Counted from the first letter of the stretch, positions 51,901 through 63,184 are shown. The stretch is 64,000 nt of DNA from Delphinapterus leucas (GCF_002288925.2 NW_022098049.1:2445227-2509226); one strand, 5' to 3'. Program-made: numbers and translations. Notes: generated by a model not told the origin, from the sequence alone.

Positions 51901-52240
51901 AAATCAATTGGCATTTTTTTGTGTGCGTCTATTTCTGGGCTCTCAGTTCTGTTTCATTGATCAATGTGTCTGTCCTTTTAATACCATGCTGAAATTGGAT
52001 ACTGTTAGTCATCCAACTTTGTTGTTTTTAGAATTGATTTTGGCTCTTATAGTTCCTTTGCCTTTCCATATAAATTTTAGAAACAGCTTTTCAGCATCTA
52101 CACACAAGCCTGCAAAGATTTTAATCAAAATTATATTGAATCTGTAGATCAAATGGAGGAGGATTGATATCCTAACAAATATCTCTCCATTTATTTATAA
52201 CTTCTTTGATTTTTGTTGGCCACTCTTTTGCAGGTTTCTT
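48982..52240 (-). repeat. Old L1 (L1M-type) block, antisense
   Basis: Antisense L1 3' UTR: 'gtaatttagattag' type lead, 'ttccaggaccccgtccagga', 'cagtttctcagtctttcatg', 'ttatactttgggttaaaatc', 'ccaaggagccctggttcctt'. Antisense ORF2 follows: 'ttgctgagtattt', 'aaaactgccaaactgtcttc', 'gcattcccaccagcaatgaa', 'tttatcagatacgtgttttg'. The longest single old element in the window, marking the boundary of the gene's 3' flank. Confidence 0.8.
51481..51615. repeat. 15-bp minisatellite, nine units
   Basis: Unit tattttaatgtgcgg repeated nine times without indels (starts at 51481, 51496, 51511 and so on every 15 bp to 51601). Units differ at a few sites (tgcag, tgctg, cattt). It lies inside the old L1 block and its first unit matches the L1 sequence, so it grew in place. 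On + it translates as a YFNVR pentapeptide repeat, which I do not regard as a gene. Confidence 0.95.
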
Positions 52241-52439
52241 TTTTTTTTCTTTTTTGAAAGGTTTTGAACTACAAATTAAATTTCTTTAATAGCTCTATTC
52301 CTATTAGCTATTTCTTCTTGAGTGAGTTTTGGTAGTTTGTGTCTTTCAAGGAATTGGTCTGTCTCCTCTAGATTACTGAGTTTATGGGCATTTATTTTTC
52401 ATAGTGTACTCTTACTGTCCTTTTATTTAGTGGGATTAG

Positions 52440-52900
52440 AATAGGAAGATAAAAAGATGAAGTGAGATAAATCCCAAAGAGAAAGTGGCTAAGAATGATC
52501 CAGAACAGATGAAAGATGGGAATCCAGAGATACAGGAGTCCAGTGCATAGTATATATCAATAATGTTCATCAGTAATGAACTCAGAAAACAATTCAATTA
52601 CATCATCAAAGTACTTGGAGAAAATGACCGTTGACCTAACAATTGTGAATCTGGCAAAACTATCTTTCAGGAACAAATGTGAAAAAGACATTTTCAAATA
52701 TAAAAAACCAAGTTTATCATTAGACTAACCTCAAAAAAAATATTCAAATAAAGAAGCTTTTCCACAAGGCATGTCTGTTATATGAGAAGGAATGCTGAGC
52801 AAAGATGTTGATTAATCTTAAACTTCTTTTCTGAATGAAAATAATATGATATTTAATTTGGGAAAGTAAAGAAATAGGACTAAAATCCTAAAAAATAAAG
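52440..52900 (+). repeat. Old L1 fragment, sense
   Basis: 'tgaatctggcaaaactatct', 'gaaaaagacattttcaaata', 'aagtttatcattagactaac' follow a sense L1 region often seen between ORF2 segments in old copies. Opposite in orientation to the preceding block. Confidence 0.45.
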
Positions 52901-52989
52901 TCATGTGAGTCAGGAGATTACATAGAGTTAAAGCACTCTAAGCTCATGTTGTTCAGAGGGTGAATAATATTCTTTCATCTGTACATTCA

Positions 52990-53470
52990 GTACTAATTGT
53001 ACATTTACTATCATGTCTACTGTGGTAGACATGATACTATTTTAGTAAAGGGGCGGATCAGTGAATAAGACAAATTCTGGTCTTCATGGAGTTTACATTG
53101 TAGTTAGTGGAGACAGTAGGCAAAGTAAGTAAATTGTATAGCAGGTTAGAAGGTGATAATTGCTATGGGGAAAAAAAATGGTGAGAAGGATGGGAAACAC
53201 TAGGAATTGGAATTACACTTTATCAGTAGCTGGCCAGAGAAGACCTCAATGAGAGGGTGACATTTAAGCAAAGACTTAAAGAGAATGTGGGCCATGTAGA
53301 CATTTGGGGAAGAGTGTTCCAGGGAGAGGAAACAGTATGCAAAGGCTCACAGGTAGAAGCATGCCTGGCATGTCCAAGGAACTTCAAGATGTGATGAGAC
53401 TGGGGTAAAGGGAGCTGGGGTAAATTGTGTTGGATAGATAATGGTGGCAGTCTGCTTTGAAATGGTTTGT
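52990..53470 (-). repeat. Old L2-type fragment, antisense
   Basis: 'ggtcttcatggagtttacat', 'gtgacatttaagcaaagact', 'gaagagtgttccagggagag', 'atgcctggcatgtccaagga' are in antisense L2 order. Confidence 0.65.
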
Positions 53471-54227
53471 TGATTTTGTATGTTTTGCTCATGAGAAAAA
53501 AGTATGAATGGCTTTCATTTTCCAAGCAGGCATCTGCTGAATCCCAGACAGGACAGTCAAGTCAAAACCGACCTTTAGGCCATTCCTGCTCTCCGTCTTT
53601 TGAACACCATTGAAAATCCAGAATGCCAAAAGGGCACAGCTGCCGGATTAAACTTTTAGCTTCATCTCTTAGTGTTTTTATTGCTGGTGTTTAAAAAAAT
53701 CACCGTCCAGGTCCCTGGAGTGTTGGCATTAGGACTCAGGCAAAGCGCAGAAGTTGTGTTGAAAGCTCAAGAGTCCAGACTGCTGAGGACCTGAGTTGTT
53801 TCAGTAGCTTCTGTTAATATTTGTTTGCAGGCTTTTCTCTTCCGGTGGGTGGCAGTATTTCACTTTTGAATCCTCCTTTCTCTGAGGGAATTAACTTGCA
53901 TGAGGACAGCACAGAGTAAGCACCTCTTCACCCATCACCCCCAGTCCTGTTAACTGTGGGTTGAGTTCGTTTGGAAAACTACTCGGAGAACTGGAGGACT
54001 TACTCCTACAGGTTGATTATGAATAAATTTCCAGAAAAGGTATCTCACTGCAGGAGCGTCTGACTCAGCCCGGGCATTACAGAGTGAGAACAGAAGAGTG
54101 GATTTGGGGCTTAGAGACAACAGTCAGCATGGTGGTGGCAGGGGTGTTACTGAGCCTCAAAGATGAACACTTATTCCATCATTTTTTAAATTCATTTAAG
54201 AAAATGTTTCAGATGTATTTGATTTCT
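53471..54227. other. Intergenic, nothing assigned
   Basis: Moderate GC, no exon, SINE or tandem array seen. No protein-like ORF. Confidence 0.45.
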
Positions 54228-54691
54228 GTTGCTATGTATTAATTACCAAAAATGTAGTGGCTTAAAACAACATCCATTTATTTATCCCCCCTTCTGGGGG
54301 TCTGCAGTCCTAGCATGGCGTGGCTGGGTTCTCTGCTCGAGTCCCAGGTGCAGAGTCAGGGTGGCAGGAGTCCTCCTCTGGGGCTCTGGGCCTCCGCTAA
54401 GCTCACACAGTTATGGCAGGGTTCAGATCCTTGCCCTCCCTGTTTCCTTGACCATCTGCCTGCCGTCTAGAGCTACTTGCAGCTCCTAAAGCCTGCCTGC
54501 TTTCCCAGACACAGTCCCCTTCTAGCTCTAAAGCCCTGGGGAATCTTTCCTGTGTTGAATCCTTCTAACCCTGTGACTCTCTGACTTCCCTGTCTGACCT
54601 CCAGACCGGATTGAAAGCTTCCTGTGCTTAGGTCAGGCCCCAAATCTCCTTATTTTACCTTAACTGCATCTGCAAAAATGTAAGCAGATAA
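54228..54691. repeat. Old interspersed repeat, left part
   Basis: Same family as 1837-2275: 'gtagtggcttaaaacaacat', 'aactgcatctgcaaaaatgt', 'agcagataaggtag'. Interrupted by the LTR at 54697-55240 and apparently resumed after it. Confidence 0.55.
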
Positions 54692-54696
54692 GGTAG

Positions 54697-55240
54697 GGGG
54701 TCCCCAGAGAAGGAGAAACAGGCATGGCTTGCTTGACATAAGAGAAGCCATTTTTGGCCTAAGCCATTTTGTGATCTAAGCCTGGCCACAATGCTTATCC
54801 TTGAACAGGTGTCAGTAATAATGATCTTAAGAGAACAAAAGGGCAAACTTATCAGGCAAGAGAAGTAACAATAGCGAAGAAAATGTAACAGTGGTGAAGA
54901 CTCCCAGTGAAGACTCCCAGTTCTGTTTCAATAGTAAAGATTAGCCTGAAGCCTCAACCACCAGAACTGGAACCTAAGGGATCATGTTGACCTTTTCTAA
55001 CCCTCCTGACTTCAATCAACTACAGCTTGGACTCTGTCCATCGCCCAAGCCCATTCATGAATATGCTCGTACCTTTAGCTTAAAACGTTCCCAATTTTGC
55101 TACTCTAGGAGACACTGCTTTGAGAAAGATTCTCGGTGTTTTCCTTACTTGCTGCAAATGATAAGTCCTTTCTTCTGTTGCTCTTTGGCTTGGTTGTGTC
55201 CTTTGGCTTGACACCCACCAAGAGGCGAACCCAGTTTTCA
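54697..55240 (+). mobile_element. Solo LTR of an ERV1-type endogenous retrovirus
   Basis: About 545 bp. The left part carries 'agaagccatttttggcctaa' and 'gccattttgtgatctaagcc'; the right part 'tgataagtcctttcttctgt', 'ttgctctttggcttggttgt', ending in 'ccagttttca'. This is the layout of artiodactyl/whale gammaretrovirus-like LTRs. GGTAG is repeated at 54692-54696 and 55241-55245, fitting a 4-5 bp duplication. The usual 5' TG is not intact. No internal viral genes are present, so it is a solo LTR left by recombination. Confidence 0.7.
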
Positions 55241-55245
55241 GGTAG

Positions 55246-55680
55246 CATTTTGACCTGCCCTGACAGTGGGCTGAGCATACTTCTGGGGCTGAGGATACAT
55301 TTAGGGAGAGAGACATCGGTACTTGGGGTGGGAAGGCAGCAGAGTTCACAGGAGCTGAGGCTGCAGGTGGCCTTAGGGCCGGCCAAGGGAATATCACCGG
55401 GGCTTGTGACACTGGGTTTGTCTGGGGATAAGTGTGCTGTGATTTTCACTTGGCGCTTGCACAGGGCCCCCTGGTTGGGAGCTTCATGAGAGGGAGTGTC
55501 CTGGGCTGTGTCTACAAGTTGGCTGTCTTCTTGGTCTGCCCTGGATTAAACCAAGTCATGCTTGGAGCAGCAGACCCTGTCCACAACCCATGGTCTACCC
55601 TTCTGGTGGTTCCCCTTCTTTGCCATGGAGACACTTGGGGAAGGGATCTCAGCATGAGTTAGCCCCTACTTCAACCCAAG
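55246..55680. other. Intergenic after the LTR
   Basis: The first bases probably continue the interrupted repeat. The remainder is moderately GC-rich; open stretches of 110-117 codons on both strands overlap each other and match nothing I recognise. Confidence 0.35.
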
Positions 55681-56095
55681 GGAGTCGATCATGACTGATC
55701 TAAATTGGTTTGATCATGTCACCTCTGTCCTTTAATTGGTCTAAGAGTGGCTGTGTGATCCAATTCTGGCTGATGAAATATTAGGGAAGGTCTCCTGGGG
55801 AGGGCACCCCTCCCGAAGGACAAGCAAAACCTTGTGAGTGAGAAGATTTTTGTCCCTCCCCTTCTTCCTATCTGGAACTTGGATGTAATGTCTAGAGGTG
55901 CAGCAGCCTTCTTATGACCGTGAGCGTCAAGCATACAACAAAAACCAACAAGTAAGGATGGTAGTGCAGAAAATAGAGCCAGGATCACTGGTATTATCCT
56001 TAAGCAGCTGAACCGATGTCAGCAACTTCTGGATTCTGTGTTATGTGACAAAAATTACCCCCATTTAAGTCATTCTGAATTAGATTGTTATTTGC
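55681..56095. repeat. Old interspersed repeat, unassigned
   Basis: Contains 'gatcatgtcacctctgtcct', 'gtgtgatccaattctggctg', 'gagccaggatcactggtatt'. Similar in design to the repeat at 59850-60470. Confidence 0.4.
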
Positions 56096-56099
56096 AGTG

Positions 56100-56320
56100 G
56101 AAGTATTTTTTTAAAGTACAGATTAGGAAATAAAGAATTATAGCACATAAACTCTTAAAATTAAAAAAATTAAAACTTATTTTAACTTAGGTCCATCATT
56201 ATTTAATTACTATAATCTCATTTTAAATATACATATATAATTTAAAATTATACTTGTAATTAATTATGTTAATATAGTTTAATTTAATATAAATTAAACT
56301 TATTATTCACTATTCAAGGA
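56100..56320. other. Very AT-rich stretch
   Basis: Long runs of T/A with short inverted 'taatttaaa' and 'attaaatt' words. No element identified. Could act as easily unwound or matrix-binding DNA, but that is a guess from base composition. Confidence 0.5.
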
Positions 56321-56464
56321 AATAGTCCAACCCATTACCTATTTCATACCTAGACATCAGCCTCTGGTAGAGCATTTCCAGCTCTTGGACATGGCTGTGG
56401 CTAAGTTACATTTCGAAAATCTGACAGCAGAAGTGCTATGTGGTGGGCACCGAACAACGAGTAG

Positions 56465-56645
56465 AAAACATGAGCTGAGCACTTACTATGTATAAGACAT
56501 GTGCCGGCAGCTCTGCAGGCATTATTTCATCCTCATGATGATCATACAGAATCAACAGTACCATGATTATCTCTATTTTGCAGGAGGCACACCTAAGTTC
56601 AGGAGTGCTACATACAGAAAGTAAGAAGTGAAGCTGGGCAACATG
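56465..56645 (-). repeat. MIR SINE, antisense
   Basis: 'tgagcacttactatgtataa', 'attatttcatcctcatgatg', 'ctctattttgcaggaggcac'. Confidence 0.7.
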
Positions 56646-57459
56646 ATATCTGCTACAGGAAGAGGCCAGACCGCCTCAGGGTCCATTCTGTGGCTGAAGG
56701 TCTTGTAGGAGTTTGAATAGAGAGGAATGGTGAGAAGTGAGTCAGCTTATGCAAAACTCAAAGACTGGGCCAGAGCAGGCAGGGCCATAGTCACAGGGTG
56801 AACGTGGTCAGTTTTCTACACAACAGCATCATTTGTCATACTGTTGATTTGAATTTTATAGATTTGTTGTATTTAATTTGTATACATGTTGGCTATGAAA
56901 CTTTATGAGATTTAGAGGCATAAGAATTCGCTGCCCACATATTTAAGTAACATTATACTAAAAAATCGTTTTCATGAACAATAAGAGTCTGAAAGACTTT
57001 TTCCTTTTGAAAGGAAATGTGGACGTGAATTATTCAAGTGTGAGAAATGAGCTAGCGGAGAGAGATGGAGGCGGGGCGGGGGTGGGAGGAACATGTTAGG
57101 GAAAGGAAGAGCCAATGAAAAGCTTCAAAATGAGGGGGAACGTACATTGTTCAGAGGTCAGCCAGCGACTCGGGCAGCATTCAGGCACGGATTTTAGAGC
57201 ATTCCCTCTCTGGTTCTCTTCTTCTGGGGAATTCTTCCCTCCCTTTTCAGCAGCTGTTGTTGAACTGAATCCTATCCTCTGATTCTCCAGTAAATATGTG
57301 GGTTTTTAAAATGGTAGCTGTGCTTTGTAGAACTTAATTGGGGCATGTCTTCAATTAAAAAGCCATGAAAATTCATCCAGTGCTTTCCCTTCTCCTGAAT
57401 TTCAATCTCTCCACCTTCGGCCAGTTTTGGGTCACTTAGCAGTGCTCCAAGGCAGTTTC
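56646..57459. other. Intergenic, nothing assigned
   Basis: Mixed-composition DNA without exon or SINE. 57010-57140 is purine-rich ('gagagatggaggcggggcgg'). No element identified. Confidence 0.4.
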
Positions 57460-57812
57460 TTTTTTTTTTTTTTTTTTTTTTAATTTTTTATTTGTTACCT
57501 TGTTACCAAATGCCTGGTTTCATTGTTTAGATACAACTGAAGTGATTGACAATGTGTATAGTCACGATTGTTCTCTTACACTAGCCTTATTTTACGATTT
57601 TTAATATCTGAATTATTCTCCACAGACCTAGATTATCCATCAAGCATTGATTTACAATGTTGTGTTAGTTTCTGCTGTACAGCAAAGTGAATACATGTAT
57701 CAACTCTTTTTTTAGATTCTTTCCCCATATGGGTCATTACAGAGTATGGAGTAGAGTTCATGTGCTATACAGTAGGTTCTTATTAGTTATCTATTTTATG
57801 TATAGTGTGAGC
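57460..57812 (-). mobile_element. Chimeric L1 insertion with foreign 3' end
   Basis: Read on the minus strand: L1 3' region (57812 down to 57647, e.g. 'actaacacaacattgtaaat'), then about 150 bp that are not L1 (57646-57494), an AATAAA (minus strand of 57487-57492) and a poly(A) seen as T-rich DNA at 57460-57486. The non-L1 part is an inverted copy of 58353-58512. No clear target duplication was found. Confidence 0.6.
57494..57646 (-). repeat. Inverted repeat, left arm
   Basis: Reverse complement of 58353-58512 with roughly 88-90% identity by eye and a few small indels. Example: 'ctccacagacctagattatc' here and 'gataatctaggtctgtggag' in the right arm. Confidence 0.9.
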
Positions 57813-58352
57813 AGATTGTTCTTTGAGCTCTTGGAAGGTAAGCGTGATCTTACTCATTCTAACATTGTGTAGTCTCACTGAGGGTCTCACTCATGATTGG
57901 TGGTCAAAATATATGTGTTGAGTTGATTTGAACACCGTAGAGTGTTGTGAAAGCAAAAAAGATGATAAGCCCTGTTTCTGAAAAGGGAATATATGAAATC
58001 AGAAGTATGAGTCTCTTAGAGAAGGGAATCGCATTTGGTTACAGGGAAAACGAAGTAAATCACTTGGATCTATAAGTATTTTGTTTCTTGAGGTTCTGTG
58101 TTTTATGTTCTTTCTCTGGACTTTCGAGATCACTGAAGGGACCCAGGGGGGCTGCACAAAGAACGTACCTTATAAATTAATCAGCTTGAGACAAAGTTCT
58201 TTTAATTAAACTCAACCATGGCCTTTTTTTTTTTTTAATCATTTTCTCCTTTATGTTTCCTGACATTTTCTATAAAGAGATAAAGATTCTCTTGTCAAAT
58301 TGTTTTTTTTTTTCAGAGTCCATCTCTTATCCCTCTGAAATGTAAAATTCTA

Positions 58353-58512
58353 TGCTTAATGGATAATCTAGGTCTGTGGAGAATAATTCAGATAAGAAAA
58401 CTCGTAAAACAAGGCTAGTGTAAGAGAGAACAGTCGTGACTATATTCTACCCATTGTCAATCACTTCAGTTGCATCTAAGCAATGAAACTGGGCATTTGG
58501 TAACAAGGTAAC
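58353..58512 (+). repeat. Inverted repeat, right arm
   Basis: Pairs with 57494-57646 across a 706-bp spacer. Unlike the left arm it is not joined to L1 sequence or a poly(A) tail. Confidence 0.9.
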
Positions 58513-59849
58513 AATAATGAACTAGTTTTCTTTTTTTACATTTTTTTTTGTTTGTTTAGAGTTAAGTCATTTGTTTTTTGTGCTTAATAAAACCTCTGGT
58601 CTTCAAGAGAGAGATTTATAATTGCTGCCTCATCCTGCAGACTTTTTCAACAAATTTATATGAAAGTGTTTTGGACAGTTTCTAAGTGTAAACATATTGC
58701 CAGTTGTCATTCATCTGCAGTACTCAAAACATGCTGATTTTGTATTTGTCTGGCTTCTGTCATAGGAGCTGCAAGAAAGAAAATAAAAAAATCTGATGCT
58801 TGTGGTTCAATCATAGAAGGGGCTGACTGGACGAATATAAAACAGCCAGTGAAAAAGAAAGTTAGGCATTTAGTGTTTTTCTAAGACTCATAATGAAAAC
58901 AAAGCAGCAATAGCAGTACAGACTCTGGTTGTCATGGTGATGATTTTGACAATTTTTTCAAACCTAAAACTTACAGAAGCCTAGGAACTGCCTCACAAGA
59001 CACGTGATCCAAGGACGCCAGGCTCTCTGAAGCAGTGAAATTTATGTTTAGGAATTTTGGTTCAGGTGAGACAAGCCTTGTTTCTGTTTGCACCACTGTT
59101 CCTGAATCTCCATGTGTTCACCCACTGGAAACCTGCCCTTTTGGGTTTCTTTTTTTTTGAATGGAGTTTTCATGACACAAACATGATTGATTAAATCTTT
59201 GGTCATTGGTGGTTAAATGCAATCTCCAGCCCCTCTTCCCTCCCAGGAGGTGGGGGGCCGGCAGTGTGAGGAGACTGAATGTTCTCTAATCACATGAATG
59301 CCTCCCCTGGCCACCAGCCCCCCATCCTTAGGTGACCTAGAGGCTTTCCAAAAATTACCTCATTAACATAACAAAAGACCTTTATCACTCTCGTCGCTTA
59401 GAAAATTCCAAGGATCTTAGGAGCTCTGTGCCAGAAAACGACCTGATCAGAATGAAGAAAGAGCAGCGATAAGAGTCTATAAAAGGCACCAACTGTGCCT
59501 TAGTTCTCCTTTCACATTTTTGTTTGTATTTTTATAAAAGCCCTGTTCATTCTTTTCACCAAATTTAAACCAGGACCCAGGGCCGTTTCTACCAGAAGAC
59601 GAAATTTTACTCCCCACACATTTCTCTCCTCCTATTCTTCTTGGCAAATTCTAGAAGTAGGTTTGCCAGATTGAGCAAATAAAAATACAAGGTGTCCAGT
59701 TAGGTTTGCTTTTAAATAGATAACAATTTTTTCTTGTAAAAGTATACATTCCATTTATCTGAAACTCAGACGTCATGTTATCCTATCCAATAAACTTTTT
59801 CTTTGCCGGCAGTGAATGACCTGATTTTGTTTGGGAATCTACCCTTTCT
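58513..59849. other. Intergenic, nothing firmly assigned
   Basis: 59340-59540 ('atcactctcgtcgcttagaa', 'attccaaggatcttaggagc') resembles an old LTR-type repeat. A TATAAAAG at 59478-59485 sits in it. No exon, RNA gene or tandem repeat seen. Confidence 0.4.
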
Positions 59850-60475
59850 TAGGTGGATTTACTTCGGAAGTCAATCCTGATTGGTCTAAGTGAACCGTAG
59901 TAGTTCCATTCTCCTCCACAGAGACTGGTTTAAACATGGTATATGGTTCAATTCTTGACAGTGTGATTTGAGAACAAACCTACTGGTGTAGAGATTCTGG
60001 GAAAGGCTTCTTTGCTAGTTGAATAAAACACATAAGAAGAGCTGGCCTCTCTCATTCCTCTGGATTTTGTCCTGTCTAAATGTGACACCTGCAACCGTGG
60101 CAGCCATCTTGAGACCATGAGGGCAGCTAGACTGTGGGACAAAGGTAACTTTTTGAAGACGGCAGAGCGGAGAATTGGGAAGAACCTGGATCTCTAATGA
60201 TGTCACTGATCCCCTGAATTAGTTAAGCCTGAAGATACCTGACCTTGGAACTTCTTACTTGATGAGATAAAATTTCCTTATTGGGAGTTCCCCAGTGGTC
60301 TAGTGGTTAGAATTCGGCACTTTCAGTGGCCCGGGTTCAATCCCTGGTGGTTGGGGAACTGAGATCCCACAAGCTGCATGGTGCAACCAAAAAAAAAAAA
60401 AAAAAATCCTATTGTTTAAGGCATTTTGATTTGAGTTTTCTATTACATGTAACCCAAAGCACCCTAAATGATAAA
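59850..60475. repeat. Old repeat interrupted by a SINE
   Basis: Left part 'cgtagtagttccattctcct' ... 'gttaagcctgaagatacctg'; right part 'ttgtttaaggcattttgatt' and 'acccaaagcaccctaaatga'. The SINE at 60283-60406 splits it. Confidence 0.45.
60283..60406 (+). mobile_element. Short tRNA-derived SINE (CHR-1-like)
   Basis: 'gggagttccccagtggtcta', 'gcccgggttcaatccctgg' style B box, 'gggaactgagatcccacaag', then an A tract to 60406. Imperfect duplications tccttattg (before) and tcctattg (after). Confidence 0.88.
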
Positions 60476-60867
60476 TTATTTATTAGACCAGAAAACTGAA
60501 GCTCAAATAGGTGAGATAAGTTACCCAATGTCTCCAAACAAGGAATTACTGGGGTTAAATTTGCCCACAGGGCTGTTTGACTTCTCTCTGTTATACCAGT
60601 TCAACCATTTCCTTATAGTTTCACTTTGGACAAATTCTACCACTTCTCTGAACTTTGACTTCCTTGCCTGTAAAGTAGGGATGTACCTCTTCCCTCACCG
60701 TGATGCATTAAAGATTGAAAGAAATAGTGTAAACAGAAAGGTCTGCATGAAGATGCCTAGTAAATTTCCTCCTTTCTTGCCCAGTTTGTGCTTTTATTCT
60801 TAGGAATATTCCTTTACTCCTTACCGTGAGAGGAGATGAATAGTCTCATTTTAAAAAGGGCTGGCAT
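60476..60867. other. Intergenic with MIR remnants
   Basis: 60490-60560 ('aaactgaagctcaaataggt', 'gataagttacccaatgtctc') and 60610-60770 ('tttcactttggacaaattct', 'tgcctgtaaagtagggatg') look like MIR pieces in opposite orientations. Confidence 0.5.
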
Positions 60868-61191
60868 TGGGCTTCCCTGGTGGCGCAGTGGTTGAGAATC
60901 TGCCTGCTGATGCAGGGGACACGGGTTCGAGCCCTGGTCTGGGAGGATCCCACATGCCGCGGAGCAACTAGGCCCGTGAGCCACAACTACTGAGCCTGCA
61001 CGTCTGGAGCCTGTGCTCCGCAACAAGAGAGGCCGCGACAGTGGGAGGCCCGCGCACCGCAATGAAGAGTGGCCCCCGCTCGCTGCAACTAGAGAAAGCC
61101 CTCGCACAGAAACGAAGACCCAACACAGCCAAAAAAAATAAATAAATTACTAAACTCCTACCCCCAACATCTTCTTTAAAAAAAAAAAAAA
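60868..61191 (+). mobile_element. CHR-type SINE with double A-rich tail
   Basis: Sense copy from 'tgggcttccctggtggcgca' with B box 'gggttcgagccc'; the SINE ends at a first A-rich tail near 61131-61147. About 32 bp of non-SINE DNA and a second run of 14 A follow, and only then the repeat of the flank (ggctggcat at 60859-60867 and 61192-61200). Confidence 0.88.
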
Positions 61192-61494
61192 GGCTGGCAT
61201 AATTTAAGGACTTATAAAAAATAAGTAAACTTTCCCATTCCATGGAATTACTTAGACCCTTGAGTGTCTCACTGTTCATCGCACTTAATGAAGCTCATCA
61301 ACTCAGTGAGTTCTTCAGGCTATGGGGATCACTCACAAATATGTCCACATGCTGAGTGTTTCCTTCCATCTTGTTACGGCTTTTCAGTCCAGCCATCACT
61401 CATCTCTAGTTTTCACACTGTGGATGACAATCACAGTGGCGAATAGTGCCCACCAGCAGCCTAGAGGTAATGGTCCTTGGAACCATATATATAC

Positions 61495-61740
61495 ATTTTT
61501 TTTAAACAACAAAAATTTATTCTCTTACCGTCCTGGAGACCAGAAGTTGTAAATCAAGGTATCGGCAGGGCCGTGGTCCCTCCAGAGGTTCTAGGGGAGA
61601 ATCCTTCCTTGCCTTTTACCGTTTCGGGTGGCTCCAAGCAGTTCCTTGGCTCATAGCTGCGTCACTCCAATCTGTGCCTCCATCTTCACGTGGCCTTCAC
61701 CTCTGTGTGTCTCTCGTAAGGACACTTGTCAGAACCATAC
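61495..61740. repeat. Old interspersed repeat, unassigned
   Basis: 'aacaaaaatttattctctta', 'ggagaccagaagttgtaaat', 'tctaggggagaatccttcct', 'gtctctcgtaaggacactt'; third copy of the family at 1837-2275. Confidence 0.6.
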
Positions 61741-61744
61741 TTAA

Positions 61745-61950
61745 CTAAAAACAGAGGCTGGGACATCAGTTTTGAAGATACTGGCTAAGTGACCTTGGAC
61801 AGGTTGCCTAATCATTCTGAGCTTCACTTTTCCTTATCAAGAAAATGGGAATAATAAGACTTAACCTCACAGACTGACGCAAGGATTACACAAGGTAAAG
61901 TGAGAGCTTCTGATGCCTAGAAAGTGAACAGAACATTGTCACTTTCAGTA
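61745..61950 (+). repeat. MIR SINE
   Basis: 'tggctaagtgaccttggaca', 'ctgagcttcacttttcctta', 'aaatgggaataataagactt', 'agaaagtgaacagaacattg'. Confidence 0.7.
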
Positions 61951-62640
61951 AGTCCTACCAAACATACACAGCTCAACATTCTGTTAATGTCACCTCTGCA
62001 GCAGCAGCGTCAACTACCTAACTATTCCTTTTTACAAAAAAAAAAAAAAAAAAATTCATAAAGAAGGGTTTTAGCTTTTCAGTCACACATCATTTCTCTT
62101 TAGAGATTGAGCAGTAATCAAATTTCCAGACCTTGTGTGTCCTGCAGGGACATGAATCGGTCACAACTCAAACAGATCCTCCAGCAGCTTGCTGGCCCCT
62201 CACCAGCATCGCCAGTTTGAATAAAAACAGGAAAACCTCTGGGACTCTCCAAAAGCCCATCTTTGGCGTTTTGAGTTAACTCGAAACCTGGGCACATGGT
62301 TATATTCCCTCCGACGTAGCCCCCTCTAAATTAACTTACCCCAGTTGAGATCACTCAGTCCATTTCAAAGGTTAAGAAAAAATGACAAAATAAATTGTTT
62401 TCCTAGGATCGATATAAAACGTGCTTCTGATGAGACGTTACGGAAGATAGACTAAAAGAATCCTGGCTAGTCACTCAGTATAGATTCTCTTACCCCTAAA
62501 TCATTGCTCCAGCTGGGCTGTATTTATGGAATAGCCCTTCAACCCTTCCCTCTCTCTGCCCTCTTTATGAAATCAGAAGACTCAAATACAGTGTGTGTGT
62601 GTGATCTAAAATAAACATTCGCCAAACCCCAGGAAACTCT
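61951..62640. other. Intergenic, nothing assigned
   Basis: An A run at 62036-62054 and a short (TG)n at 62591-62603 are the only simple repeats. No exon or known element recognised. Confidence 0.45.
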
Positions 62641-63000
62641 CTTGCACTCTTTCTGAACTACTGCCCCCCTCCGGAGGTAACTAGTATTCTGACCTCTATT
62701 ACTTTGCCTTTGTGTATCTTTGAACTTCACATACACGGGATCATGCAGTTTGTACTCTTGTATTTGGTTTCTTTTGCTCATCAATATGTTTGTTAGAAAT
62801 GATCCACATTTTTGCTTGTAGTCATAGTTTTGTTTTTATTAGTGGTTTTATTAGTGGTTTTAAGCTCACAGCAAAATTTAGTAGCTGGTACAGAGGAGCC
62901 CCATATACCCCCTGCCCCCCTCCCATCCCACGCATAGCTTCCCCCATAATCCACATCCCCCCTCAGACCGGTATTTCGTTACAATTGTCATGTAGCACAA
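62641..63000 (-). repeat. Old L1 fragment, antisense
   Basis: 'gtatctttgaacttcacata', 'atcatgcagtttgtactctt', 'cttttgctcatcaatatgtt', then 'gaggagccccatataccccc', as in the antisense L1M 3' region. Confidence 0.65.
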
Positions 63001-63184
63001 TGGTTTTCAATCAGGGCAGTACTGTTCTCTTAGGGACCACGCAGATGGAAAAGTGTGGTGCTGTCTTAATTGTGACAATCACTGGCTCACTACTGGGCAG
63101 GCAGTGGGCAGGGACCAGGAATGGTAAAGGTCCTGGATTGTGCAGTGCAGTCCCACGAGAGAACAGCTAGCTCAAACTGTTCAT

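Noticed and set aside
59478..59485. TATAAAAG as promoter of an unannotated gene
   Set aside because: It lies in what looks like an old LTR-type repeat and no downstream exon or ORF supports transcription of a gene.
60868..61126. A tRNA gene, from the A- and B-box-like sequence
   Set aside because: The boxes belong to the tRNA-derived head of a SINE; there is no cloverleaf with an acceptor stem, and the body continues as CHR SINE.
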